Notes under the pieces: generated by a model
What the model was told of the DNA's origin: nothing
What the model saw: the letters and a program-made list of their open reading frames with translations, nothing else
Database searches by the model: none
Translations under genes and position numbers: made by a program
Shown: positions 38,923 through 46,304 of the stretch, one piece after another
Layout: each line of letters opens with the position of its first letter
Numbering within the stretch: the first letter of the stretch is position 1
DNA from: Desulfovibrio sp. JY
GTDB lineage: Bacteria; Desulfobacterota; Desulfovibrionia; Desulfovibrionales; Desulfovibrionaceae
Direction of reading: 5' to 3'
NCBI GenBank assembly: GCA_021730285.1
Contig: CP082962.1
Location: 1,736,001 to 1,800,000 of the forward strand
Length of the DNA: 64,000 nucleotides

Positions 38923-38988
38923 GATGGGGCACGGTTCTTTCACAATGTTCCTCCTTAACTCCTCCCGTGGCAGGCTGGTGACCTGTTT

Positions 38989-39055
38989 GTGGCGCCGGAA
39001 TCGACGCGGCGTCGGCTTGCAAGCACGCGTGTCGTCGCCTCGATTCCGGCGCCAC
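38989..39055. repeat. 67-bp palindrome between hndD and the maturation operon
   Basis: Perfect 16-bp arms, GTGGCGCCGGAATCGA (38989-39004) and TCGATTCCGGCGCCAC (39040-39055), enclose a 35-base GC-rich centre in which GGCG can pair with CGCC. It has the same total length as the palindrome at 26558-26624. GC-rich repeats flank it on both sides. Confidence 0.8.
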
Positions 39056-39060
39056 ATGAC

Positions 39061-39132
39061 GGGGGGACCGGGGGGCCTTTGGCCTCCCGGCGGGTCCAGG
39101 GCGGAGCCCTGGCCGCCGGAGGCACAGGCATC
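39061..39132 (-). repeat. Two-hairpin GC-rich repeat, copy 5
   Basis: On the minus strand this reads GCCTCCGGCGGCCAGGG, CCCTGGACCC, GCCGGGAGGCC, GGCCCCCCGG and TCCCCCC. It is the mirror-oriented partner of copy 4, with the palindrome 38989-39055 between them. Its left half matches copy 6 closely. Confidence 0.7.
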
Positions 39133-39280
39133 ACCCTCGGCGGAGTAGATGGGCAGCGCCCCTGCTTCCGCGTGATCTTTTACACTGTTCGTGTTACCGA
39201 AGCCGCCGCAGCGTGCGCGGTGCGGCCGGATGGTCCGGTCCCCGACGCACGCATGGGGTCGCCACTTGGGGAGTTGTCAC

Positions 39281-40795
39281 ATGCGACAGGAAAGCGATGC
39301 CCTGGGAGCAAGGCAGCTCCCCGAGGGCGCCCTGTACGGCATCCACACGCTTCGGGCCATCGAGAATTTCCCTGTCTCCGAAACGCGTCTTTTTCCGGAA
39401 TTCATCCGCGCCTATGCCATGGTCAAGGCGGCCTGCGCCAAGGCCAACCTGGACACCGGCCATCTGGACCCGGGGAAGGCCGGGGCCATCGTGGCCGCCT
39501 GCGACGAGGTCGCAGACGGCCGGCACGCCGACCAGTTCCTGGTCGATCCCTACCAGGGCGGGGCCGGCACCTCCACTAACATGAACGTCAACGAGGTGGT
39601 GGCCAACCGGGCCTTGCAGCTTTTGGGGCATGCACCGGGCGAGTACGATTTTCTTTCGCCCCTTGGCCACGTCAACCTGCACCAGTCCACCAACGACACC
39701 TATCCCACGGCGCTTAAGGTCGCGGCCTTGTGGCTGCTCAAGGACCTGGAAGCGGCCACGGCGCGTTTGCAGGAAGTCTTCCAGGAAAAGGAGGCGGCCT
39801 TTGCCCATGTGGTCAAGGTCGGCCGCACCGAATGCATGGACGCCGTGCCGCTGACGCTTGGCATGGAGTTCGGGGCCTTTGCCGAAGCCATCTCCCGCGA
39901 CCGCTGGCGCATTTTCAAATGCCGCGAGCGCATCAAGCAGGTGTCGCTCGGCGGCACGGCTGTCGGCACCGGGCTTGGCGCGCCGCGCGAATTCATTTTC
40001 CGGGCGGCCGAGCATCTGCGAAACCTCACCGGGCTGCCGCTTTCCCGGGCGGAAAATCTCGTCGACGCCACGGCCAATGCCGACCCCTTTGTCGAGGTCT
40101 CCGGCATCCTCTCGGCCTATGCCGCCAATCTGCTGAAGATTTCCTCGGACCTGCGGCTTCTGGCCAGCGGCCCGGCAACCGGCATCGGCGAGATCCGACT
40201 GCCCGCGCTCCAGGCCGGCTCGTCCATTATGCCCGGCAAGGTCAATCCCGTGATCCCGGAATGCGTGGGCCAGGTGGCCTTGCGCGTTGCCGCCAACCAT
40301 CAGGCGCTGACCCTGGCCGCCGGTCTGGGCCAGCTCCAGATCAACCAGTTTTTGCCGCTGGTGACCCAGAGCCTGCTCGAGTCGCTTAGGCTCTTGCGCC
40401 AGGCGTCGCGCATCTTCGCCGACAAGTGCGTGGCCGGCATCACGGCCGACGAGGCGCGCTGCCGGGAGCTGGTGGAAAAAAGCCATGCCCTGGCCACGGT
40501 GCTGGTGCCGGCCCTTGGCTACGAGGCCGTCTCGAAGCTCATGGCCGCCTCCGAGGCCAAAGGCGTGCCCCTGGCCGAACACCTCGAGGCCGCGGGCATC
40601 CTCTCCCGTGACGCCGCCGCCGCGCTGCTCTCGCCCAAACGCATGCGCAAGCTCGGCTATGAAGGAGGGGATTATGAGGGGGTATGCCTCCGGCGGCCAG
40701 GGGAGGCGCTGCTTCCCCTGGACCCCACCGCCGAGGGGCCACGGGCCCCCCGGACCCCCCATAAAGGGGAAGGTATGGGAGAAGGCGATGCTTGA
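39281..40795 (+). CDS. aspA: Aspartate ammonia-lyase-like enzyme with repeat-encoded tail
   Basis: A fumarase/aspartase-superfamily lyase, 504 residues. Signature segments are YGIHTLRAIENFPVS, STNMNVNEV, HQSTNDTYPTA and GSSIMPGKVNP. Aspartase interconverts aspartate with fumarate and ammonia. In several bacteria an aspartase gene lies among [FeFe]-hydrogenase maturation genes, as here. The normal family C terminus is reached near SPKRMRKLGY; about 35 further residues, including LRRPGEALLPLDPTAEGPR, are encoded by a GC-rich repeat (40683-40768). ATG 39281 has GGGGAG upstream. The stop overlaps the next gene by 8 bases. Confidence 0.88.
   Translation: MRQESDALGARQLPEGALYGIHTLRAIENFPVSETRLFPEFIRAYAMVKAACAKANLDTGHLDPGKAGAIVAACDEVADGRHADQFLVDPYQGGAGTSTNMNVNEVVANRALQLLGHAPGEYDFLSPLGHVNLHQSTNDTYPTALKVAALWLLKDLEAATARLQEVFQEKEAAFAHVVKVGRTECMDAVPLTLGMEFGAFAEAISRDRWRIFKCRERIKQVSLGGTAVGTGLGAPREFIFRAAEHLRNLTGLPLSRAENLVDATANADPFVEVSGILSAYAANLLKISSDLRLLASGPATGIGEIRLPALQAGSSIMPGKVNPVIPECVGQVALRVAANHQALTLAAGLGQLQINQFLPLVTQSLLESLRLLRQASRIFADKCVAGITADEARCRELVEKSHALATVLVPALGYEAVSKLMAASEAKGVPLAEHLEAAGILSRDAAAALLSPKRMRKLGYEGGDYEGVCLRRPGEALLPLDPTAEGPRAPRTPHKGEGMGEGDA
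40683..40768 (+). repeat. Two-hairpin GC-rich repeat, copy 6 (within aspA)
   Basis: ATGCCTCCGGCGGCCAGGGG, then TCCCCTGGACCCCACCG, GGGGCC/GGGCCCCC, CGGACCCCCC and ATAAAGGG. It has the common backbone of this repeat family. Unlike the others it lies inside an open reading frame, where it encodes the last part of the aspartase-like protein and supplies the spacer before the next gene. Confidence 0.7.
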
Positions 40796-41384
40796 GGAAG
40801 GACGGGAAATACAGGTTTACGCCGGCTTGGATGGGGCCGGGCTGGCCCAGGCCATGGCCGTGGCCGACAGGCTTTTTTTCCATGCCGGCATGTATTCCAA
40901 TTTCGGCCGGGACCCGGAGATGGGCGCGGCGCTGGAGACGGCCATGACGCGGCCCACCTTCGAGCGCCTGGATATCGTGTCCTTCGATCCGGTGGCCGGC
41001 GCGGCCTACTGGGAGGAGTTCCGGGCCATTTTGCGCCGGGACGTGCCGGAAGTGACCCTTCGCCGCGAGTTCGCCGCCTCGGCCGCCTTTTGCGACGCCC
41101 TGGCCGCGCGCCACCCGACCAAGGTCAGGCTCTTCCGCACCAAGGCCATGCCCCTGGCCCCGATCCTCCTGGTCGGCGACACGATTTTCGCCGGCCATTA
41201 CCTGCACGGCCCGGTGCCCGCGCCCCAGGGCCTGTGGCTGGCCATCCCGGCCGACGTGGCCGATCTGCTCTCCCGCGCCGAGGACGACGTCTCGCCGGCC
41301 GCCCTCGATCCCCTGGCCAAGGGGGCCTACCGGCTGGTGTGCGAGTGTGTGGCGGCGCGAAACGCCTCGCGCCGTTTGGCCTGA
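40788..41384 (+). CDS. Unrecognised protein in the hydrogenase maturation operon
   Basis: A 198-residue cytoplasmic protein that I cannot assign. It contains RLFFHAGMYSNFGRDPEMG, RPTFERLDIVSFDP, LFRTKAMPLAPILLVGDTIF and AGHYLHGPVPAPQGLWLA. There is no radical-SAM motif, Walker motif, signal peptide or membrane segment; the two cysteines in the C-terminal LVCECV are its closest pair. ATG 40788 overlaps the aspartase stop by 8 bases, and hydE starts 17 bases after its own stop, so it belongs to the maturation operon. A role linked to [FeFe]-hydrogenase assembly is inferred from position only. Confidence 0.75.
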   Translation: MLEEGREIQVYAGLDGAGLAQAMAVADRLFFHAGMYSNFGRDPEMGAALETAMTRPTFERLDIVSFDPVAGAAYWEEFRAILRRDVPEVTLRREFAASAAFCDALAARHPTKVRLFRTKAMPLAPILLVGDTIFAGHYLHGPVPAPQGLWLAIPADVADLLSRAEDDVSPAALDPLAKGAYRLVCECVAARNASRRLA

Positions 41385-41401
41385 TCCGCCAGGAATCGCC
41401 C

Positions 41402-42400
41402 ATGCGCCCATCCGAAATTACGCAACTGCTCTCCGGAGCCGACGATGCCGGGCTTTTTTCCGCTGCCGAGGCCCTGACCCGCCAGAACTTCGGCCTGGAA
41501 ATCTACCTGCGCGGCATCATCGAGTTTTCCAACCACTGCGCCAACAACTGCCGTTACTGCGGCCTGCGCCGGGCCAACAGGGGCCTTTCCCGCTATCGCA
41601 TGGACGTGGACGACATCCTGGCCGCGACAGCCCTGGCCGGGGAACTGTCCGTCGGCACGGTGGTGCTCCAGTCCGGGGACGATTTCGCCTACTCCAAGGA
41701 GGACATCGGCCGCATCGTGACCGGGGCCAAGGAGGCGTCGGACGTGGCCGTGACCCTGTCGCTCGGCGACCGGCCCGCCGCCGACCTCGACTACTGGCGC
41801 TCCTGCGGCGCCGACCGCTACCTGCTCAAGATGGAGACCTTCGACGAGGCGCTCTACGCCCGCTCCCGGCCGGGACTGACCGTGGCCGACAGGCTGGGGC
41901 GCATCGAAGCCCTGCGGGCCGCCGGCTACGAGGTGGGCTCGGGCATCATCACCGACCTGCCCGGCATGACGTTGGATATTTTGGCCAGGGACCTCCTGCG
42001 CCTGGCCGATCTGGACCTGGACATGATCGCGGCCGGACCCTTCGTGCCCCATCCCGACACGCCCTACGGGACCGAGGCCGCCGGCTCCGTCCTGACCGCG
42101 CTGCGGGCCATGGCCATCCTGCGCCTTTTAAATCCCCTGGCCAACATCCCCTCCACCTCGGCCTTAAGCGCCCTGCGCGAAGGGGCCAGGGAGCAGGGGC
42201 TCACCGTCGGGGCCAACGTCATCATGCCGTCGCTGACCCCGGAAACCGTCAGCGCCGCCTACAACATCTATCCCGGGAAAAACGTCTTTCGCGCCGACGC
42301 CGCTTCGCGCGTGGAAGCCGCCCGCGCCGCCATCCGCCGCGTGGGCCGCCTTCCGTCCACGGCTGTCGGCGGTTCCAAGAGGAGACGCCATCATGGCTGA
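41402..42400 (+). CDS. hydE: [FeFe]-hydrogenase maturase HydE (radical SAM)
   Basis: A radical-SAM enzyme needed for building the 2Fe subcluster of the H-cluster; it is thought to act on the Fe-containing intermediate made by HydG. The 332-residue protein has the motif CANNCRYCGLR (CxxxCxxC) near residue 48 and the barrel segments VVLQSGDDF, KMETFDEALY and GSGIITDLPGMT. It resembles biotin synthase-type enzymes, but the context with hydF supports HydE. AGGA precedes ATG 41402. The stop overlaps the hydF start by 8 bases (ATGGCTGA). Confidence 0.94.
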   Translation: MRPSEITQLLSGADDAGLFSAAEALTRQNFGLEIYLRGIIEFSNHCANNCRYCGLRRANRGLSRYRMDVDDILAATALAGELSVGTVVLQSGDDFAYSKEDIGRIVTGAKEASDVAVTLSLGDRPAADLDYWRSCGADRYLLKMETFDEALYARSRPGLTVADRLGRIEALRAAGYEVGSGIITDLPGMTLDILARDLLRLADLDLDMIAAGPFVPHPDTPYGTEAAGSVLTALRAMAILRLLNPLANIPSTSALSALREGAREQGLTVGANVIMPSLTPETVSAAYNIYPGKNVFRADAASRVEAARAAIRRVGRLPSTAVGGSKRRRHHG

Positions 42401-43604
42401 GTCCGAAACCAAGGCCCCGCGCGGGGTCAGGCTGATCATCACCCTGGTCGGCCGGCGCAATGCCGGCAAGTCGTCGCTCATAAACGCCGTCACCGGCCAG
42501 GACGTGGCCATCGTGTCCGATTTCGCCGGCACCACCACCGACCCGGTGGCCAAGCCCTACGAACTGTTGCCCCTCGGCCCGGTCACCTTCTACGACACGG
42601 CCGGCCTCGACGACGTGGGCGAACTTGGGGCGCTTCGCGTGGCAGCCACCAAAAAGGTGCTGTGGCGCACGGACATCGCCGTGGTGGTGGCCGAGGCCGC
42701 TGGGCTCACCGAGGCCGAGCGGGCCATCATCGCCGACATCCGAAGCCTCGAGATCCCCATCCTGCTGGTCTTTAACAAGGCCGACCAAGCGGCACCGTCC
42801 GAGGCCGACATTGCCTGGTGCCGCGACCAGGGCCTGCGCACCGTCGTGGCCAGCGCCGCCACCGGGGCGGGCGCGACCGAGGTCAAGGAGGCGCTCATCG
42901 CCCTGGCCCCGCCCGAGGCCGTGCGCGAGCCGGTCTTGGCCGGCGACCTTTTCGGCGAGGGCGACACCGTGGTCTGCGTGGTGCCCATCGATCTGGCCGC
43001 GCCCAAGGGCCGGCTCATCCTGCCCCAGGTCCAGGTCCTCCGCGAGATTCTCGACGGCGACGCCGCGGCCGTGGTGGTCAAGGAGCGCGAGCTCGAAGCG
43101 GCGCTTTCCAACCTGCGCCGGCCGCCGGCCCTGGTCATCACCGATTCCCAGGTCATCCTCAAGGTCTCGGGCGATGTGCCCGAGGACGTGCCCCTAACCA
43201 CCTTTTCCACGCTGTTCGCCCGGTTCAAGGGCGATCTGCCGACGCTCGCCGCCGGAGCCGCCACCATCGACCGGCTTCGCGACGGCGACACCGTGCTCAT
43301 GGCCGAGGCCTGCTCCCACCACGTCCAGGCCGACGACATCGGCCGGGTCAAGCTGCCCCGCTGGATTTCCCAGTACACGGGCAAGGACCTCGAATTCGAG
43401 ATGTACTCGGGCCACGATTTTCCCGACGACCTGGAGCGCTTCGCCCTGGTCGTCCACTGCGGCTCGTGCATGCTCGGGCGCATGGAGATGCTGCGGCGCA
43501 TCAAGGAATGCCAGCGCCGGGGCGTGCCCGTGACCAACTACGGCGTGGCCATCTCCAAGGTGCAGGGCGTGCTGGACCGCGTCTTGCGACCTGTGTTGCG
43601 GTAG
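42393..43604 (+). CDS. hydF: [FeFe]-hydrogenase maturation GTPase HydF
   Basis: The scaffold and carrier GTPase that delivers the 2Fe subcluster to the hydrogenase apoprotein. The 403-residue protein has an N-terminal Era/TrmE-like G domain (GRRNAGKSS, DFAGTTTDP, DTAGLDD, NKAD), a dimerisation region, and a C-terminal cluster domain with CSHH and HCGSC, the conserved CxH...CxxC ligands of its [4Fe-4S] cluster. AGAGGAG lies upstream of the ATG, inside hydE. A 165-bp three-hairpin element follows the stop by 25 bases. Confidence 0.96.
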   Translation: MAESETKAPRGVRLIITLVGRRNAGKSSLINAVTGQDVAIVSDFAGTTTDPVAKPYELLPLGPVTFYDTAGLDDVGELGALRVAATKKVLWRTDIAVVVAEAAGLTEAERAIIADIRSLEIPILLVFNKADQAAPSEADIAWCRDQGLRTVVASAATGAGATEVKEALIALAPPEAVREPVLAGDLFGEGDTVVCVVPIDLAAPKGRLILPQVQVLREILDGDAAAVVVKERELEAALSNLRRPPALVITDSQVILKVSGDVPEDVPLTTFSTLFARFKGDLPTLAAGAATIDRLRDGDTVLMAEACSHHVQADDIGRVKLPRWISQYTGKDLEFEMYSGHDFPDDLERFALVVHCGSCMLGRMEMLRRIKECQRRGVPVTNYGVAISKVQGVLDRVLRPVLR

Positions 43605-43629
43605 AATTTTGCGGAAGAGGAAGGGGAAT

Positions 43630-43794
43630 GCGAGAGGGGAACCCTTTTTGAAAAAAGGGTTCCCCTCTCGCGCTCTCCCCTCCCCAAAACTTTTAACGGG
43701 TACAGGTACGGTAACGATAATCCACTGTAATCGCTAAAAGTCTTTGGAAAGGGGGTCCGGGGGGAAACTTTTCTACAGAAAAGTTTCCCCCCGG
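43630..43794 (+). repeat. 165-bp three-hairpin element, copy 1
   Basis: Starts with a 42-bp palindrome (43630-43671, 20-bp arms GCGAGAGGGG... with a 2-base loop) and ends with a 38-bp palindrome (43757-43794, CCGGGGGGAAAC.../...GTTTCCCCCCGG). Between them, ACTTTTAACG...TACAG and CTGTAATCGCTAAAAGT form a third, imperfect stem around a variable centre. The left end lies 25 bases past hydF and should stop its transcript. Copies of identical length are at 49589 and 53129. Confidence 0.9.
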
Positions 43795-44150
43795 TTTCTT
43801 TTCCCTTGGCAAGCGCCCAGGCTTGCCGTAAAAGCGCCCCTCGGCTTGGCGTCACGTTTTTTCTTTTTTACCGCAATATTTCCTATTTTACCGCAAAGCA
43901 GGACATTTTTCTCGTTTTGCAGGAAGCTATAACGCTTTACTTGTTTCATTAACATATTTAAATAAAACAGAAAAATAATATCTGCCGTATTGGCACGGGA
44001 TTTGGATAAAGAGAAAACAGAGCAGACAATACCTCCCTATTGTTCTGACCTCTCCTTCATCTCCCGCGCGGGGGCTCCCACCGAGCCCCCCATTTTTTTG
44101 GGGCGCGGGGCCTTGGAGATTCGACGCCCTCTGCGCTACCTTCGGACCCC
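43795..44150. other. A/T-rich trkH leader region
   Basis: No gene is supported. From 43855 to 44010 the DNA is strikingly A/T-rich. It includes a near-repeat of TTTTACCGCAA at about 43867 and 43891, and a sigma-54-like TTGGCACG-N4-TTGG (43990-44006) that lacks the expected C. Further on is a terminator-like hairpin (44070-44100). Confidence 0.5.
44068..44100 (+). terminator. Terminator-like hairpin in the trkH leader
   Basis: GGGGGCTC and GAGCCCCC flank a short loop and are followed by CATTTTTTT. It lies 51 bases before the trkH ATG on the same strand. GCGCGGGG just downstream could pair with CCCGCGC just upstream, so an alternative fold exists. It may be an attenuator, or the end of a short upstream transcript. 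Confidence 0.6.
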
Positions 44151-45521
44151 ATGTGGCATAAGAAATTGTTCGCGCCCCTGGCGCTGCCCATCCACGTGTT
44201 CGCCGGGGCCATCCTCGTCGGCGCCTTTCTGCTGCACCAGCCGGTAAGCTGCCGGGGCGGGGCGGTGTCGTTTCTCGACGCCCTTTTCACCGCCACCTCG
44301 GCCGCCTGTGTCACCGGACTGACCGTGGTCGATACCGGCGCCCGGTTTTCGCTCTTCGGCCAGACCGTCATCCTGGCCCTGGTGCAGCTCGGCGGCCTCG
44401 GCGTCATGACCTTTTCCACGCTCATCTTTTATCTCTGGCGTCGCCGGGTGTCCCTGGCCGACCATATCGCCGTGGGCCAGAGCCTGCTGCACGACACGAC
44501 CTTTCACCTGGGCCGTTTCCTCACCCGCATGGTGCTGGTCACGGCCGTGATCGAGGCCGTGGGCGCGCTGGGCCTCTACTGCCTCGACCCGGTCGGCTTC
44601 GCGCCCTATTCGGCCGTGTTCCACTCCATCTCGGCCTTTTGCAACGCCGGCTTCGCCCTGCCCGCCGACAACCTCGCCTCCTCTGTCGGGAGTCCCGGCG
44701 TAAACGGCATCTTCATGTGGCTGATCATCAGCGGCGGCCTGGGATTCGGCGTGCTGATCGAGGGCTACCGGGCGGTCCGTTCGCACCTTGTGCGCCTTGT
44801 CCGCCGCGACGCTCATGTCTTCCGCCTGTCCTGGCATTCCCGCATCGTGTTTACGGTCTCGGCCGCCTTGATCCTGGTCGGGGCGGGCATGATTTTTTTC
44901 GGCGAGTTTCTGGGCGACCGCTACCCTGCCTTGTCGGTGGCGGACAAGGCCATGGCCGCGCTTTTCCAGTCCGTCACCTGCCGCACGGCCGGGTTCAATA
45001 CCCTGGACATCGGCCGCATGGCCGACGCCTCGCTGGTCATCATGGTCTTTTTGATGTTTATCGGCGGCTCCCCCGGCTCCTGTGCCGGCGGCATCAAGAC
45101 CACCACCTTCGCCGTGCTGTGCGCTTTCGGCAAGTCGCGTATGCTCGGCCGACGGCAGGCCGTCATCGGCCGTTTCGCCGTGGACGAGGGCGCCATCGAC
45201 CGGGCCGTGACCCTGACCGTCCTGGCCGGCGGATTGGTGCTTGGCGCGGTGCTGCTGCTGTGTTTTACCGAAGGGGCGGTGGCCCCGCATGTGGAATCCG
45301 GCGGCCGGTTCCTGGAGATCCTGTTCGAGGTCGTCTCCGCCTTCGGCACGGTGGGGTTGTCCACGGGCATCACCCCGACGCTGACGCCGGCCGGCAAGAT
45401 CGTCATCACCCTGCTCATGTTCGTGGGGCGCCTTGGGCCGATTCTTTTCCTCTCGGTGCTCCAGGCCTTTCAGGAGCCCTTGCGCTACCGCTGGCCCGAG
45501 CAGAGTATGATGATCGGCTAG
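44151..45521 (+). CDS. trkH: K+ uptake channel subunit TrkH/KtrB
   Basis: The membrane subunit of a TrkH/KtrB-type potassium uptake system, 456 residues with about ten membrane segments. Four pore-loop repeats are visible: TSAACVTGL, HSISAFCNAGF, SVTCRTAGFNT and VVSAFGTVGLS. Each has the central glycine of the degenerate K+ filter. The next gene supplies the cytoplasmic regulatory subunit 32 bases downstream. The length is closer to KtrB than to E. coli TrkH. No strong ribosome site is seen before ATG 44151. The leader carries a terminator-like hairpin. Confidence 0.93.
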   Translation: MWHKKLFAPLALPIHVFAGAILVGAFLLHQPVSCRGGAVSFLDALFTATSAACVTGLTVVDTGARFSLFGQTVILALVQLGGLGVMTFSTLIFYLWRRRVSLADHIAVGQSLLHDTTFHLGRFLTRMVLVTAVIEAVGALGLYCLDPVGFAPYSAVFHSISAFCNAGFALPADNLASSVGSPGVNGIFMWLIISGGLGFGVLIEGYRAVRSHLVRLVRRDAHVFRLSWHSRIVFTVSAALILVGAGMIFFGEFLGDRYPALSVADKAMAALFQSVTCRTAGFNTLDIGRMADASLVIMVFLMFIGGSPGSCAGGIKTTTFAVLCAFGKSRMLGRRQAVIGRFAVDEGAIDRAVTLTVLAGGLVLGAVLLLCFTEGAVAPHVESGGRFLEILFEVVSAFGTVGLSTGITPTLTPAGKIVITLLMFVGRLGPILFLSVLQAFQEPLRYRWPEQSMMIG

Positions 45522-45553
45522 GCGTCGCCATGTCGCTTTTTCGTGGAGGAAAA

Positions 45554-46207
45554 ATGGCCCAGGATCAGGTATGCATCATCGGGCTCGGCAAGTTCGGCTT
45601 TCATATGGGCCGCTGTCTGGTGGAGCTCGGCCGGCCGGTGATCGGCGTGGACGGCAATCCCGAGAAGGTCAAAAACGCCCAGAACATCTTCACCCAGGTC
45701 TACCAGCTCGACGCCAAGGACAAGCGGGCCCTGGCCCAGATCCATGTGGAGGAGATGTCCCACGTCGTTGTTTCCGTGGGCCATTCCATGGAGGCGAGCA
45801 TCCTCATCTCGCTCTACCTCAAGGAACTCGGCGTGCCCCAGGTCTGGGTCAAGGCCGTGTCCACGGACCATGAGAAGCTGCTCATGAAAATCGGCGTGGA
45901 TACGGTCTTTATTCCCGAGCGTTTCGCGGCCAAGAACATGGCCCATCAGCTGGCGAGTCCGGGGTTGATTGAATACCTGCCCATGGACAAGAACGTGGCC
46001 ATAAAAGAGATCGGCATCGACGACTGGGCCGGTCGGACCTTGCGCCAGCTCGACCTGACCAACAAACATCAGGTACAGGTCATTGCCTGGAAGCGGGCGC
46101 AGGCCGAGCACTATTCCTTTATCCCCAAGGCCGACGAGCCGCTTGGGAGCGGCGACAAGCTGGTGCTGGTGGGCCGCGAGGACAGGCTCGCCAAGCTGCG
46201 GCCGTAA
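45554..46207 (+). CDS. trkA: K+ uptake regulatory subunit TrkA/KtrA
   Basis: A cytoplasmic RCK-domain protein of 217 residues that gates the TrkH/KtrB pore by binding nucleotides. The N-terminal RCK_N Rossmann domain has the GLGKFGFHMG glycine motif and the acidic residue of VIGVDGNPEKV. An RCK_C domain follows (about 140-217). A single RCK pair is KtrA-like; enteric TrkA has two. TGGAGGA lies three bases before ATG 45554, which supports this start over an ATG 24 bases upstream. It forms an operon with trkH. Confidence 0.93.
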   Translation: MAQDQVCIIGLGKFGFHMGRCLVELGRPVIGVDGNPEKVKNAQNIFTQVYQLDAKDKRALAQIHVEEMSHVVVSVGHSMEASILISLYLKELGVPQVWVKAVSTDHEKLLMKIGVDTVFIPERFAAKNMAHQLASPGLIEYLPMDKNVAIKEIGIDDWAGRTLRQLDLTNKHQVQVIAWKRAQAEHYSFIPKADEPLGSGDKLVLVGREDRLAKLRP

Positions 46208-46304
46208 GTGTTGTGTCTTTTTAATCCATCATTTAAATATATTACCTTCGAAATCCGCGGATGCGCATTTCGAGGACACGACACGAAGGGTGCCCGGAGG
46301 GGTT

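Noticed and set aside
38857-39132. CRISPR array
   Set aside because: The repeats are inverted hairpins of unequal length without regular spacers, and no cas gene is near.
43990-44006. Sigma-54 promoter before trkH
   Set aside because: TTGGCACG is a good -24 element, but the -12 element reads TTGG and lacks the nearly invariant GC. Not listed as a promoter on its own.
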